DNA of 64,000 bases from Actinomycetes bacterium (lineage in GTDB: Bacteria; Actinomycetota; Acidimicrobiia; Acidimicrobiales; Palsa-688): NCBI GenBank assembly GCA_021811865.1, contig JAKAQB010000006.1, positions 37,109-101,108 on the forward strand, in the 5' to 3' direction. Under the pieces are notes generated by a model. The model was given only the letters and a program-made list of their open reading frames with translations, made no database searches and had not been told where the DNA came from. A program made the position numbers and the translations under genes. Below are positions 1-8,218 of this stretch, piece by piece; positions within the stretch are counted from its first letter, which is position 1; every line of letters begins with the position of its first letter.

Positions 1-93
1 TCGGAGGAGAAGCCGAAATCCCCCCTGGTCTTCGGGATCCCGTCGGGCCGGGGGACGCTGGCCCCCACCCCGGCGGCCCGACGGGTCGCGGTG

Positions 94-107
<14 letters not shown>
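1..107 (-). CDS. Molybdopterin-binding subunit of xanthine dehydrogenase-type hydroxylase, N-terminus only (partial)
   Basis: The minus strand reads from a GTG at 107 (or a second in-frame GTG at 68) and leaves the window at base 1. The product contains VGASVPRPDGIPKTRGDFGF, which matches the usual opening of CoxL/XdhA-type molybdenum subunits, where a conserved G.S..R.D...K.TG.. motif begins the N-terminal hammerhead domain. The GTG at 107 overlaps the end of the 2Fe-2S gene, the usual arrangement in FAD-FeS-Mo operons. The catalytic domain lies outside the window, so only the family can be named. Confidence 0.7.
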
Positions 108-589
<482 letters not shown>

Positions 590-600
<11 letters not shown>

Positions 601-1435
601 GTCGAAGACACCTCCGCAACCCCCGTTCGGCGATGACGCGCACGGCCTGGCGGCGGTACTCGGCGGTGCCGCGGTGATCGGTGATCGGCTCCGCCGCCTC
701 CGCTGCCAGCTCGGCGAAGCGCCGCACGGCCGCGTCCGGCGCCTCCAGGCGATCCCAGTCCACGGCCTCGGCGACGACCTCCTCGGCCCGGCGCGCCCGT
801 AGGGGGCGGCGGCCGACCGATCCGAGGGCGCAGCGGACCTCCTCGAGCTGCGGGTCGAGGACGACTGCTGCCGAGGCGATGGCGATCACCATGGCGTTGC
901 GCGTTCCCACCTTGAGGAACGCCTGCGGGCCGCGCACCCGCCGGACCGTGGCGGCGACGACCACCTCGTCCGCTGCGATGCCCGTGGCCTTCACCCCGGT
1001 GATCAGCTCGTCGAGTGGCACCTCCCGCTCACCGGAGGGACCCCGCAGGGCGATGCGCGCGTCGAGGGCGGCAAGCAACGGCAGGGTGTCTCCTGCCGGG
1101 CTCGCCGTGGCCACGTTGCCGCCGAGCGTGCCGGCGTTGCGGATCTGCGGCGAGCCGACCGTCCTGGCCGCCGCCGCCAGCGCCGGGAGCACGCCTGCGA
1201 GCTCGTCGGCCATGGTGGTGTAGGTCACCCCGGCGCCGATCCGGACCTCGCGGTCGTCGGCGTGCCAGCCCCGCAACTCCTCGACCCGCCGGAGGGCGAC
1301 GACCGCTGCCGGCCGGCGGTGCCCGAAGTTGACCTCGACGCAGAAGTCAGTGCCGCCGGCGAGGAGCTGTGCGTCGGGCATCTCGGCCAGGGCTTCCACC
1401 GCCTGGTCGAGCGACGCCGGGAGGGCCACTCGCAT
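590..1435 (-). CDS. FAD-binding subunit of xanthine dehydrogenase-type molybdenum hydroxylase
   Basis: This 281-residue protein belongs to the CoxM/XdhB family, which binds FAD and hands electrons to an acceptor. The N-terminal FAD motif LLAGGTDF is near residues 24-31, the second motif RNAGTLGGNVATASPAGD is near 100-117, and a CO_deh_flav_C-type domain follows. It is the first gene of the minus-strand FAD, FeS, Mo operon. Its start faces the divergent adenosine deaminase gene across about 60 bp that contain the palindrome at 1457-1473, so the operon is probably controlled there. Confidence 0.93.
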
Positions 1436-1456
1436 CGGAGCCGATCTTCGCCCACG

Positions 1457-1473
1457 TTTGACGATCTGTCAAA
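1457..1473. promoter_or_regulatory. 17-bp palindromic operator, copy 1
   Basis: TTTGACGATCTGTCAAA is a perfect inverted repeat with 6-bp arms and a 5-bp spacer. It lies between the divergent FAD-subunit gene and the adenosine deaminase gene. The same YTTGAC-N5-GTCAAR pattern recurs at 8183-8199 next to the regulator gene, which is why I read it as an operator and not only a -35 box. A possible -10 (TAGGGT, 1485-1490) lies just upstream of the deaminase start, consistent with a leaderless transcript. Confidence 0.6.
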
Positions 1474-1497
1474 GAGCCCGCGCCTAGGGTGCGCAGG

Positions 1498-2496
1498 GTG
1501 CAGAACCTCGAGGCGTCCCTTCGCGTGCTGCCGAAGGTGGAGCTGCACGTGCACCTGGAGGGCAGCTTCACCGCCGGGCGCATAGTCGAGCTGGCTCGTG
1601 CCGCCGGCGAGCCCCTGCCCGAGGTGCCCGACCGGCTCCTCGCCGTGGACTCGCTGCCAGCGCTGCTCGCCCGCCTCGACTGGTGGTGCGGGCTCGTCCG
1701 CAGCCCCGAGCAGGCGGAGGCCCAGGCCCATGACTTCGCTCTGGCCCTCGCCGCCGACGGCGTCGCCTACGCCGAGGTGATCGTCAACCCGACGCACTGG
1801 AGTGGCCTGCCCCGCCCGATCCTGCTCGAGGCCGTCTCGGCCGGCTTCGGCCGTGCCGCCGCCGAAGGCCACGCCGACTGCTGGCTGCTCGTGTCGCTGC
1901 TGCGGAGCCAGACCGAGGAGGAGGCCGTGGAGGTCGTCCGGGAGCTCGAGCACCACGCTCCGGGGAGGTTGGTGGGCCTGTCGATCGACGGCAACGAGGC
2001 CGGGACCGGTCCGACGGGCCGCCGCTTCGCTCCCGCCTTCGGGTTGGCGGGAGCGCTCGGGCTCGGCAGGGTGGCGCACGCCGGCGAGTCGTCGGGGCCG
2101 GAGGGGGTCGTATCCGCCCTGGACGACCTCGGCGTGAGCCGGGTGGACCACGGCATCCGCATCGTGGAGGACGACCGGGTGCTGCGGCGGGTCGCCGACC
2201 AAGGCGTGACGCTGGACGTGTGCCTCAGCTCCAACCTGGCCCTCGTCTGTCCCGACCTCGAGTCCCACCCGATCCGGCGGCTGGTCGACGCCGGGGTGGC
2301 GGTCACCATCAACACCGACGACCCGGCCACCCTCGGTGTCACCCTCACAGGCGAGCTGGCGCTGGCGACGCGCCACCTCGGCTGGGGCCCCGCCGGTGCC
2401 CTCGCCGCCGTTTCCCGGGCCATCGACGCCAGCTTCGCGTCCGCCGCCACCCGCGCCGCCTTGCGGGCGGGCGTGGCGGCCTACGCCGCCACGTAG
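1498..2496 (+). CDS. add: Adenosine deaminase family protein
   Basis: The product (about 332 residues) is a TIM-barrel adenosine deaminase-type enzyme, expected to convert adenosine or a related aminopurine to the 6-oxo form with release of ammonia. The zinc and catalytic motifs are intact: LHVHLEG near the N-terminus, AHAGE (catalytic Glu) near two thirds, RVDHGIRI, and the NTDDPA metal-binding Asp motif. I chose GTG 1498 because it starts directly before the first conserved strand; an alternative GTG at 1489 adds three residues. It is transcribed divergently from the xanthine dehydrogenase operon and its 3' end overlaps the convergent deaminase-like gene by 16 bp. Substrate (adenosine, adenine or another aminopurine) is not certain. 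Confidence 0.85.
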   Translation: MQNLEASLRVLPKVELHVHLEGSFTAGRIVELARAAGEPLPEVPDRLLAVDSLPALLARLDWWCGLVRSPEQAEAQAHDFALALAADGVAYAEVIVNPTHWSGLPRPILLEAVSAGFGRAAAEGHADCWLLVSLLRSQTEEEAVEVVRELEHHAPGRLVGLSIDGNEAGTGPTGRRFAPAFGLAGALGLGRVAHAGESSGPEGVVSALDDLGVSRVDHGIRIVEDDRVLRRVADQGVTLDVCLSSNLALVCPDLESHPIRRLVDAGVAVTINTDDPATLGVTLTGELALATRHLGWGPAGALAAVSRAIDASFASAATRAALRAGVAAYAAT

Positions 2497-3464
2497 TCGT
2501 CGACCGCCTCCAGGTGGGAGGCCCGCCGCTCCGGCGGGAGCCACGCCGCCTCGAACCCGTGCCTGGCGATGCGGGCCAGATGCTCACGGGAGAGGCCGGC
2601 ATCGGCCAGCGCCTCGTAGTTGTCCGCCGCGTAACCACCGAAGTAGGCGGGGTCGTCGGAGTTGACGGTGACGAGCAGGCCCCGCTCGAGCATCTCGGCC
2701 ACGGCGTCGCCCATCAGGTCGCCGTACAGCCTGAGGTTCGACAGCGGGCAGACCGTCAGGCCCAAGCGGCGGCGGGCCAGCTCGGCGACGAGCCGGTCGT
2801 CGCGCAGGCAGTCGACGCCGTGGTCGATGCGCTCGACGCCGATCAGGTCCAGGCACTGCCAGAGGTGGAGGAGGGCGTCGGGCTGGAGCGGGTCGCAGTG
2901 CATCGTCAGGCGGTAGCCCGCCGCCCGCGCCGACGAGAACACCTCGGCGAACTCCGCCGGTGGATGTCCCCGCTCGTCGGAGTCGAGCCCGACGCCGACG
3001 ATCCAGTCCCGGAACGGCAGCGACGCGGCGAGCGTCTCGGCGGCCGACTCCGCGCCGGCGTCGCGCAAGAAGCAGAGGATCAGCGAGGAGCTGGGCCCGC
3101 CGCCGGCCGTGCACTCCTCCTGGGCTCGGTGGATGCCGGTGACGACGGCCTCCAACGCCACGCCGCGCGACGTGTGGGCCTGCGGGTCGAAGAACATCTC
3201 CGTGTGGGTGACGCCCTGCCGGCGGGCGGTGGCGAGGTAGGCGGAGGTGAGCTCCCGGAAGTCGTCCTCGGTCTGCAGGCAGTCGACGGCGGCGTAGTAG
3301 TCAGCCAGGAAGTCTGCCAAGCCGTCGTAGGAGGCAGGGCGGTCCGCCGGGGGGCGCAGCCCGTGGCGGGCCGCCAGGGCGCCGCAGTGCCCCTGCTCGA
3401 GTGTCCCTTCGAGGTGCACGTGCAGCTCGCACTTCGGCAACCCGGCGATGAAGTCGTGAACCAT
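2481..3464 (-). CDS. Adenine/adenosine deaminase-family protein with altered HAGE motif
   Basis: This 327-residue protein is a second adenosine-deaminase-fold enzyme. The HxH motif (LHVHLEG), RIDHGV and the SDDPAYFGGY stretch typical of the adenine deaminase branch are present. The segment that carries the catalytic glutamate in ordinary family members (HAGE) reads MHCDP here, so the usual proton-shuttling Glu is not at its normal place. Either another residue replaces it or the reaction differs from simple adenine deamination. ATG 3464 was chosen over an upstream TTG at 3470. The gene is divergent from the nucleobase permease, which suggests that a transported base is its substrate. Confidence 0.8.
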   Translation of the reverse strand: MVHDFIAGLPKCELHVHLEGTLEQGHCGALAARHGLRPPADRPASYDGLADFLADYYAAVDCLQTEDDFRELTSAYLATARRQGVTHTEMFFDPQAHTSRGVALEAVVTGIHRAQEECTAGGGPSSSLILCFLRDAGAESAAETLAASLPFRDWIVGVGLDSDERGHPPAEFAEVFSSARAAGYRLTMHCDPLQPDALLHLWQCLDLIGVERIDHGVDCLRDDRLVAELARRRLGLTVCPLSNLRLYGDLMGDAVAEMLERGLLVTVNSDDPAYFGGYAADNYEALADAGLSREHLARIARHGFEAAWLPPERRASHLEAVDDYVAA

Positions 3465-3535
3465 GGCCAACCCCCGCTCTCGTCGTGTCGTAGGGACCGC
3501 TTCCCTGGGCGCCCTGCCCGCCCGGTGCCAGGATG

Positions 3536-3566
3536 CTTGACGGACTGTAAACCCGTTCCGTACACT
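3536..3566 (+). promoter_or_regulatory. Permease promoter with degraded operator copy
   Basis: TTGACG (3537-3542), an 18-bp spacer and TACACT (3561-3566) form a good housekeeping-type promoter for the permease gene. The -35 box is the left arm of CTTGACGGACTGTAAAC (3536-3552), which keeps the arm spacing of the 17-bp palindrome but matches only four of six right-arm positions. It could be a weak site for the same regulator. Confidence 0.5.
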
Positions 3567-3607
3567 CCGTCCACCACGGCCGGGGGCCCTGGGACAGGAG
3601 GTCGGGA

Positions 3608-5038
3608 GTGACCGACAGCGGGGTGGACGCCACCTACGAGGCCTTCAAGGTGGAGCAGCGGGGAATCGATCTCGTCCCCGACGACCAGCGGCCCATGCGG
3701 CCCCGGAACCTGTTCTGGCTGTGGGCGGGGGCGATATGGAACGTCGAGTTCCTCGTCTACGGGGCGCTCATCGTGTACTTCGGGCTGTCGTTCACCCAGG
3801 CGGTGCTCGCCATCCTGATCGGCAACCTCGCCTACGCCCTGCTGGGCCTGGCAAGCCTCCAGGGCCCCGAAGCGGGCACGACCGCCTTCGCGATCAGCCG
3901 GGCGCCGTTTGGCCGCAACGCCAACCGGGTCCCGTCGCTGTTCAACTGGCTGACCCAGGTCGGCTTCGAGGTCGAGGGCCTGTACATCATCGTTGCCGTC
4001 GTCGAGGCGATGTTCCACCGCGGCGGCGCCGGCGTGGGGACCGGCCTCAAGGTGGTCTTCATCCTCGGCGCCGTCGCCTTGCAGTTCGTCGTCCCCTTCC
4101 TCGGCCACGCCACCATCACCCGGGTGCTGAAGAACCTGTCGTACGTGTTCATAGTGGTCTTCGTCGTCATGGCGGTCCTCGTGATCCCCAAGGTCAACCT
4201 GGCCCACTTCCACCAGCACGCCACGTGGGCGATCTGGACCACAGCGCTGGTGCTGATCGTCTCGGCGGGCGGCCTCGGCTGGACGGAGAACGGCAACGAC
4301 TACTCCCGGTACCTGCCGCGCTCGACGCCGGCGGCCCAGACCTTCTGGGCGGCCACCCTCGGCGCCGCCATCCCGTCGATCCTGCTCGAGTTGCTCGGCG
4401 CCGCCGCCTTCGTGGTGAGCCCCCACATCACCCAGGTGACCGCCGTGCCCTCGTCGTTCGCCAGCTGGTTCTTCTGGCCGTTCCTGCTGCTGGCCCTCCC
4501 CCAGCTGTTCGCCATCAACAGCTTGGACCTGTACTCCTCCGGCGTGACCCTCCAGGCCATGGGCATCCCGGTCCGCCGGGTCGGCGCCGTGGTGATCGAC
4601 ACCGTCGTCGCAGGCGCGATCACAGCGCTGGTCGTCTTCAAGGGCACCTTCTACGCCGACCTCTCCGGCTTCCTCGACTACATCGTCGTGTGGGTCGGCC
4701 CGTGGTTCGGCATCCTCGTCGTGGACTGGTACCTGCGGCGGGGGCGCTACGACCGGGCCGCGCTCGTCGCGGACCGTGGGGGCGTGTACTGGCGCAACGG
4801 TGGTGTCAACTGGCGGGCGCTGGTCTCCCTGTTCGTCGGCATGGCCGCCGCCATGATGTGGGTCGACGCCCAGTTCTACGTCCCGGCCTACAACAGCCCC
4901 ATCTCGCGGGCCACCGGTGGGAGCGACCTGAGCTGGCTGATCGGCACCCTCGTCGGCGGGCTCCTGTACTGGGCGCTGTCGGCCCGCAGCATCCGCCAGG
5001 AGCAGGGGCAGAGCAACCTGCTCGCCGAGTCCCGGTAG
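3608..5038 (+). CDS. NCS1-family purine/cytosine permease
   Basis: This 476-residue integral membrane protein looks like a nucleobase:cation symporter-1 (cytosine/purine permease) and would import purine bases or related heterocycles at the cytoplasmic membrane. About 12 hydrophobic segments run from residue 35 to the C-terminus. The early segment with ..W.GA.W...F..YGAL and the GPEAGT.AF.ISRA.FG region are typical of NCS1 loop and helix motifs. GTG 3608 is preceded by AGGAGG with a suitable gap, one of the clearest Shine-Dalgarno sites here. It lies between purine deaminase genes, and its upstream region carries a promoter with a degraded regulator site. Confidence 0.9.
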   Translation: MTDSGVDATYEAFKVEQRGIDLVPDDQRPMRPRNLFWLWAGAIWNVEFLVYGALIVYFGLSFTQAVLAILIGNLAYALLGLASLQGPEAGTTAFAISRAPFGRNANRVPSLFNWLTQVGFEVEGLYIIVAVVEAMFHRGGAGVGTGLKVVFILGAVALQFVVPFLGHATITRVLKNLSYVFIVVFVVMAVLVIPKVNLAHFHQHATWAIWTTALVLIVSAGGLGWTENGNDYSRYLPRSTPAAQTFWAATLGAAIPSILLELLGAAAFVVSPHITQVTAVPSSFASWFFWPFLLLALPQLFAINSLDLYSSGVTLQAMGIPVRRVGAVVIDTVVAGAITALVVFKGTFYADLSGFLDYIVVWVGPWFGILVVDWYLRRGRYDRAALVADRGGVYWRNGGVNWRALVSLFVGMAAAMMWVDAQFYVPAYNSPISRATGGSDLSWLIGTLVGGLLYWALSARSIRQEQGQSNLLAESR

Positions 5039-6412
5039 CTACCGGCGCCGCTCCCAGCGGCCGGCGAGCCGCCGGCAGGCGGCAGCGACCCGCCGGGCGA
5101 CATCCGCCGGCTCGACCGTGGTCGGCTCCGCCTCCTCGACGAGGGGGCGGCCGCCGACGAGGAGCAGGGCCAGCGGCGGCAGCGAGGCGAGGGTGAGACC
5201 GGCGACGGGGTCGGCGATGCCGGCGTGCGCCGCCGTGTCGAGCCGCCAGACGGCCAGGTCGGCGAGCTTGCCGACCTCGAGGGAGCCGATCTCGTCGGCC
5301 CGCCCCAGGCACCGGGCACCGCCCATCGTCGCCAGTTCCAGCGCCTGGCGCGTGGTCAGCGCCTGCGGCCCCTGCGCGGCGCGGGCGGTGAGGAGGGCGG
5401 CCCGGATCTCCGGGCCGAGCTGGCCCGACTCGTTGGACGCGCTGCCGTCGACGCCCAACCCGACGGGCACCCCGGCCGCCAGCAGCTGGGGCACCGGCGC
5501 GACCCCGGCGCCGAGGCGCCCGTTGGAGCTCGGGCAGTGGGCGACCCCGGTGCCGGCCCGGCCGAGGCGGGAGCGGGCGGCGGCGTCCAAGTGGACGCCG
5601 TGCGCCACCCACACGTCGCCGGCGAGCCAGCCGAGGGAGTCCACGTACTCCGCAGGCGTGCACCCGAAGTGCTCGGCGCAGTAGGCGTCCTCGTCGGTCG
5701 TCTCAGCCAGGTGGGTGTGGAGCCTCACACCCTTCCGGCGGGCCAGGTCCGCCGCCGCTCGCATCAGCTCCCCGCTGACCGAGAACGGCGAGCAGGGTGC
5801 CACGGTCATCCGCAGCATCGACGCCGGTCGCGGGTCGTGCCAGCGGTCTACGGCCTCCTCGGTGGCGGCGAGGGCGGCGTCGGTGTCCTCCACCACCTCG
5901 TCGGGCGGCAGGCCCCCGCGGGACCGCCCCAGGTCCATCGACCCCCGGGACGGGTGGAACCGGACCCCGACCGTCCGGGCGGCCTCGATCTCGGCGGCCA
6001 GCAGGTCCCCCGAGCCGGCCGGGAACACGTAGGTGTGGTCCATCGTCGTGGTGCACCCGCTGGAGGCCAGGGCGGTCAGCGAGCCGAGGGCGGCGGCGTG
6101 CTGGACGTCCTCGTCGACGAGGGCCCAGACGGGGTAGAGGGCCTGCAGCCAGCCGAAGAGGGTGGCGTCGGCGGCCATGCCCCGCGTCGCCCACTGCGAG
6201 AAGTGGTGGTGGGTGTTGACCAGCCCGGGGGTGACGAGGCACCCGGAGGCGTCGAGCCGCCGGGCACCGGGGGGGACGGCGTCGGGCCGGGCCCCGCCCG
6301 GGCCCACAGCGGCGACACGGCCGCCGGCCACCACCACGTGCCCCGGGACGTGCTCGTGACCGTCGCCGTCGACGGTCGCCACCGCCCCACCCTCGATCAC
6401 CCAGTCGGTCAC
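5039..6412 (-). CDS. 8-oxoguanine deaminase-type amidohydrolase
   Basis: This 457-residue protein is an amidohydrolase-superfamily aminohydrolase of the TrzN/AtzA/guanine deaminase group. The N-terminal beta-sandwich is present, followed by the barrel with TPGLVNTHHHF, HTHLAET, a VAHGVHL metal His region, CPSSNGRLGAG and GVDGSASNE. The TAPCSPFSV-like stretch (VAPCSPFSVS) and the FGCTPAEYVDSLGW segment match what I recall of 8-oxoguanine deaminases, which turn 8-oxoguanine into urate. Guanine, isoguanine or a pterin remain possible substrates. It converges with the permease with no gap and is divergent from the SsnA-like gene. Confidence 0.82.
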   Translation of the reverse strand: MTDWVIEGGAVATVDGDGHEHVPGHVVVAGGRVAAVGPGGARPDAVPPGARRLDASGCLVTPGLVNTHHHFSQWATRGMAADATLFGWLQALYPVWALVDEDVQHAAALGSLTALASSGCTTTMDHTYVFPAGSGDLLAAEIEAARTVGVRFHPSRGSMDLGRSRGGLPPDEVVEDTDAALAATEEAVDRWHDPRPASMLRMTVAPCSPFSVSGELMRAAADLARRKGVRLHTHLAETTDEDAYCAEHFGCTPAEYVDSLGWLAGDVWVAHGVHLDAAARSRLGRAGTGVAHCPSSNGRLGAGVAPVPQLLAAGVPVGLGVDGSASNESGQLGPEIRAALLTARAAQGPQALTTRQALELATMGGARCLGRADEIGSLEVGKLADLAVWRLDTAAHAGIADPVAGLTLASLPPLALLLVGGRPLVEEAEPTTVEPADVARRVAAACRRLAGRWERRR

Positions 6413-6438
6413 CGGCGCACCCTAGCTGGGTCGCCGCC

Positions 6439-6455
6439 GTTGACAACACGGTCAC
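6439..6455. promoter_or_regulatory. Possible weak operator/promoter between two amidohydrolase genes
   Basis: GTTGACAACACGGTCAC contains TTGAC and GTCA half-sites, but separated by 6 bp instead of 5 and with a changed final base. TTGACA (6440-6445) could be a -35 box for the SsnA-like gene, with a poor -10 about 17 bp downstream and a leaderless ATG. The link to the 17-bp palindrome is tentative. Confidence 0.3.
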
Positions 6456-6474
6456 CGTCGGCCACGGTAGCGGC

Positions 6475-7494
6475 ATGGGGGACACCACTCCGGGGCTCGT
6501 CTGCGGTCACCACCACCTCTACTCCGCTCTCGCCCGGGGGATGCCGGCACCCCCGGCGATCCCGACGAACTTCCTGCAGATCCTGGAGCAGGTCTGGTGG
6601 CGCCTCGACGTCGCCTTGGACCTGGACACGATCAGGTGGTCGGCGATGCTCGGGGCCCTCGAGGCCCTCGAGTGCGGCACCACCGCCATCGTCGACCACC
6701 ACGAGAGCCCCTCGGCAATCGAGGGCAGCCTCGACGTGATAGCGGGGGCGTGCGCAGAGGTCGGGGTCCGGTCGGTCCTCGCCTACGGCGTGACCGACCG
6801 CCACGGGCCCGACGGCGCCCGGCGCGGTCTGGCGGAGAACGACCGGTTCCTCACCGCCGGGGGCCGGGGGATGGTCGGCGTCCACGCCGCGTTCACCTGC
6901 TCCGACGCCACCCTCGAGGAGGCCGCCGACCTCGCCGACCGCCATGGCGTCGGCGTGCACATCCACGTGGCCGAGGGCACCGTCGACGCCGCCGCCGGGG
7001 CGCGCCTTGAGCACCTCGCCCGCGACAACTGGCTGCTCGTCCACGCCGTGCACCTGGACCGGCCGCTGCCGGGGACCCTCGCCCACAACCCGCGTTCCAA
7101 CATGAACAACGCCGTCGGCTACGCCCGCCCCCGCTCCTGGCCCGGCAAGGTCGTCCTCGGGACCGACGGCATCGGCGCCGACATGCTCGACGAGATGCGG
7201 GTCGCCTACGTGAGGGCCCGCGAGGACGACGTCCTCGCCACGCCGGCCGACGCCTGGGCCTGGGTAGAAGCCGGGTGGGGCCTGGTGCCCGAGGCGCGCG
7301 ACGACCGGGTGCGCTGGAGCTACGGGCGCGTCGACGACCCCTGGTCGGCGGCGTTCACCCCGGGGATCCGGGCCCGCGACGCCTGGGTAGGCGACCAGCA
7401 GGTCCTCGCCGACGGGCGGCCGACACGCGTGGACGCCGAGGAGGTGAGGGCCAGAGCGGCCGAGGCGGCGCAACGCCTGTTCTCCCGGCTCTGA
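6475..7494 (+). CDS. SsnA-like amidohydrolase lacking the N-terminal beta-sandwich
   Basis: This 339-residue protein matches, from memory, the E. coli SsnA family: it starts at the PGLVCGHHHLYSALARGM barrel motif, then has NFLQILEQVWWRLD, DHHESPSAIEGSL, YGVTDRHG, HIHVAEG, HNPRSNMNN and GTDGIGADM. Metal-binding His and Asp residues are all present. SsnA proteins are about 440 residues; here the first roughly 55 residues (beta-sandwich) are absent and the C-terminal part is shortened. SsnA is associated with molybdenum hydroxylase gene sets and recently with purine-ring opening. The neighbouring XdhD-like fusion, carbamoylases and PLP enzymes fit that role. The start ATG is 62 bp from the divergent neighbour, so no missing exon-like N-terminus can be hidden upstream. 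Confidence 0.85.
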   Translation: MGDTTPGLVCGHHHLYSALARGMPAPPAIPTNFLQILEQVWWRLDVALDLDTIRWSAMLGALEALECGTTAIVDHHESPSAIEGSLDVIAGACAEVGVRSVLAYGVTDRHGPDGARRGLAENDRFLTAGGRGMVGVHAAFTCSDATLEEAADLADRHGVGVHIHVAEGTVDAAAGARLEHLARDNWLLVHAVHLDRPLPGTLAHNPRSNMNNAVGYARPRSWPGKVVLGTDGIGADMLDEMRVAYVRAREDDVLATPADAWAWVEAGWGLVPEARDDRVRWSYGRVDDPWSAAFTPGIRARDAWVGDQQVLADGRPTRVDAEEVRARAAEAAQRLFSRL

Positions 7495-7507
7495 GCGGGA
7501 CGAGACC

Positions 7508-8170
7508 TCAGCCGACCGAGCGGGTGGCATTGAGGTAGTTGTACACCGTGACCCGGCTGACGCCCATGGCGTCGGCCACCTCCTCGACGGCGTTGCGGAC
7601 AGCGAACGCGCCGCGCTCGTCGAGCAGTCGGACGGCCCGCTGCTTGCCCACCCGGTCGAGGTCGGCCAGGGAGCCGCCCAGCTCACCTTCGATCTGGGCC
7701 ACCAGCGCCGTCAGGCCGTTGCGGAGGTCCCCGGGCTCGGGCCGCTCCAGCCCGCCGACGACCTCGCCCCGCCAGACGAGCGGGACTGCCGCCGGCGACA
7801 TGCGCCCCGCCTCCACGACCCGCGCCCCGAGGGCGTGGGCCACGGGCCGCACGGCCGCCAGGAACTGCTCGGCGTCGGCCTTCACCGCTCCGGGCACCGC
7901 CCGCGCCGCCAGGCTGACGCCCGATGCGCCCGCGTCGAACGATGCCGCCAGGGCCCGGGCGACGGCCGGCAGCAACCGGGCGGCGTCGCCCTCCACCGCA
8001 TTGCCAAAAGGCCCGACGTCCGGCGCGTGGCCCGCCTCCCGCAGGACGTGGAGGGCGGCCTCGACGTGGGGGCCGAGGCGCCCCTCCACGAACGGCTCGA
8101 CTGTGAAGTCCACCCGCACGCGGGCCACGCCCGGAGATGGTACGGGCCGTTGTATGAACCGTCCACACAT
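7508..8170 (-). CDS. DNA-binding regulator: thiamine-binding-like (DUF77/YkoF-type) domain plus HTH_22
   Basis: The C-terminal 50 residues (KQRAVRLLDERGAFAVRNAV and AMGVSRVTVYNYL) match the HTH_22/YheO-DauR-type DNA-binding domain. The N-terminal half (VRVDFTVEPFVEGRLGPHVE, then GPFGNAVEGD) resembles the ferredoxin-like MTH1187/YkoF thiamine-binding fold, so a small heterocycle may be the ligand. The fusion is unusual; YheO-type regulators normally carry a PAS-like domain. The start may be ATG 8170 or GTG 8128, directly before the folded domain. The gene is divergent from the carbamoylase operon with a perfect 17-bp palindrome between them, so it is the natural candidate regulator of the whole purine cluster. 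Function is inferred. Confidence 0.7.
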   Translation of the reverse strand: MCGRFIQRPVPSPGVARVRVDFTVEPFVEGRLGPHVEAALHVLREAGHAPDVGPFGNAVEGDAARLLPAVARALAASFDAGASGVSLAARAVPGAVKADAEQFLAAVRPVAHALGARVVEAGRMSPAAVPLVWRGEVVGGLERPEPGDLRNGLTALVAQIEGELGGSLADLDRVGKQRAVRLLDERGAFAVRNAVEEVADAMGVSRVTVYNYLNATRSVG

Positions 8171-8182
8171 CCCGCCCGGCGT

Positions 8183-8199
8183 CTTGACAAAACGTCAAG
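8183..8199. promoter_or_regulatory. 17-bp palindromic operator, copy 2
   Basis: CTTGACAAAACGTCAAG is a perfect inverted repeat (6-bp arms, 5-bp spacer) with the same layout as the site at 1457-1473. It overlaps the -35 hexamer TTGACA (8184-8189), which is followed after 17 bp by CAGGTT (8207-8212) just ahead of the GTG at 8219. This geometry suggests repression of a leaderless operon transcript. It also lies 12 bp upstream of the divergent regulator ATG, allowing autoregulation. Confidence 0.65.
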
Positions 8200-8218
8200 C
8201 GAGCGGCAGGTTGGAGCA

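Noticed and set aside
1225..2544. Long minus-strand open frame opposite the adenosine deaminase gene
   Set aside because: Low-complexity Gly/Ala/Arg-rich translation with no motifs, fully antisense to a clear enzyme; a GC-rich shadow.
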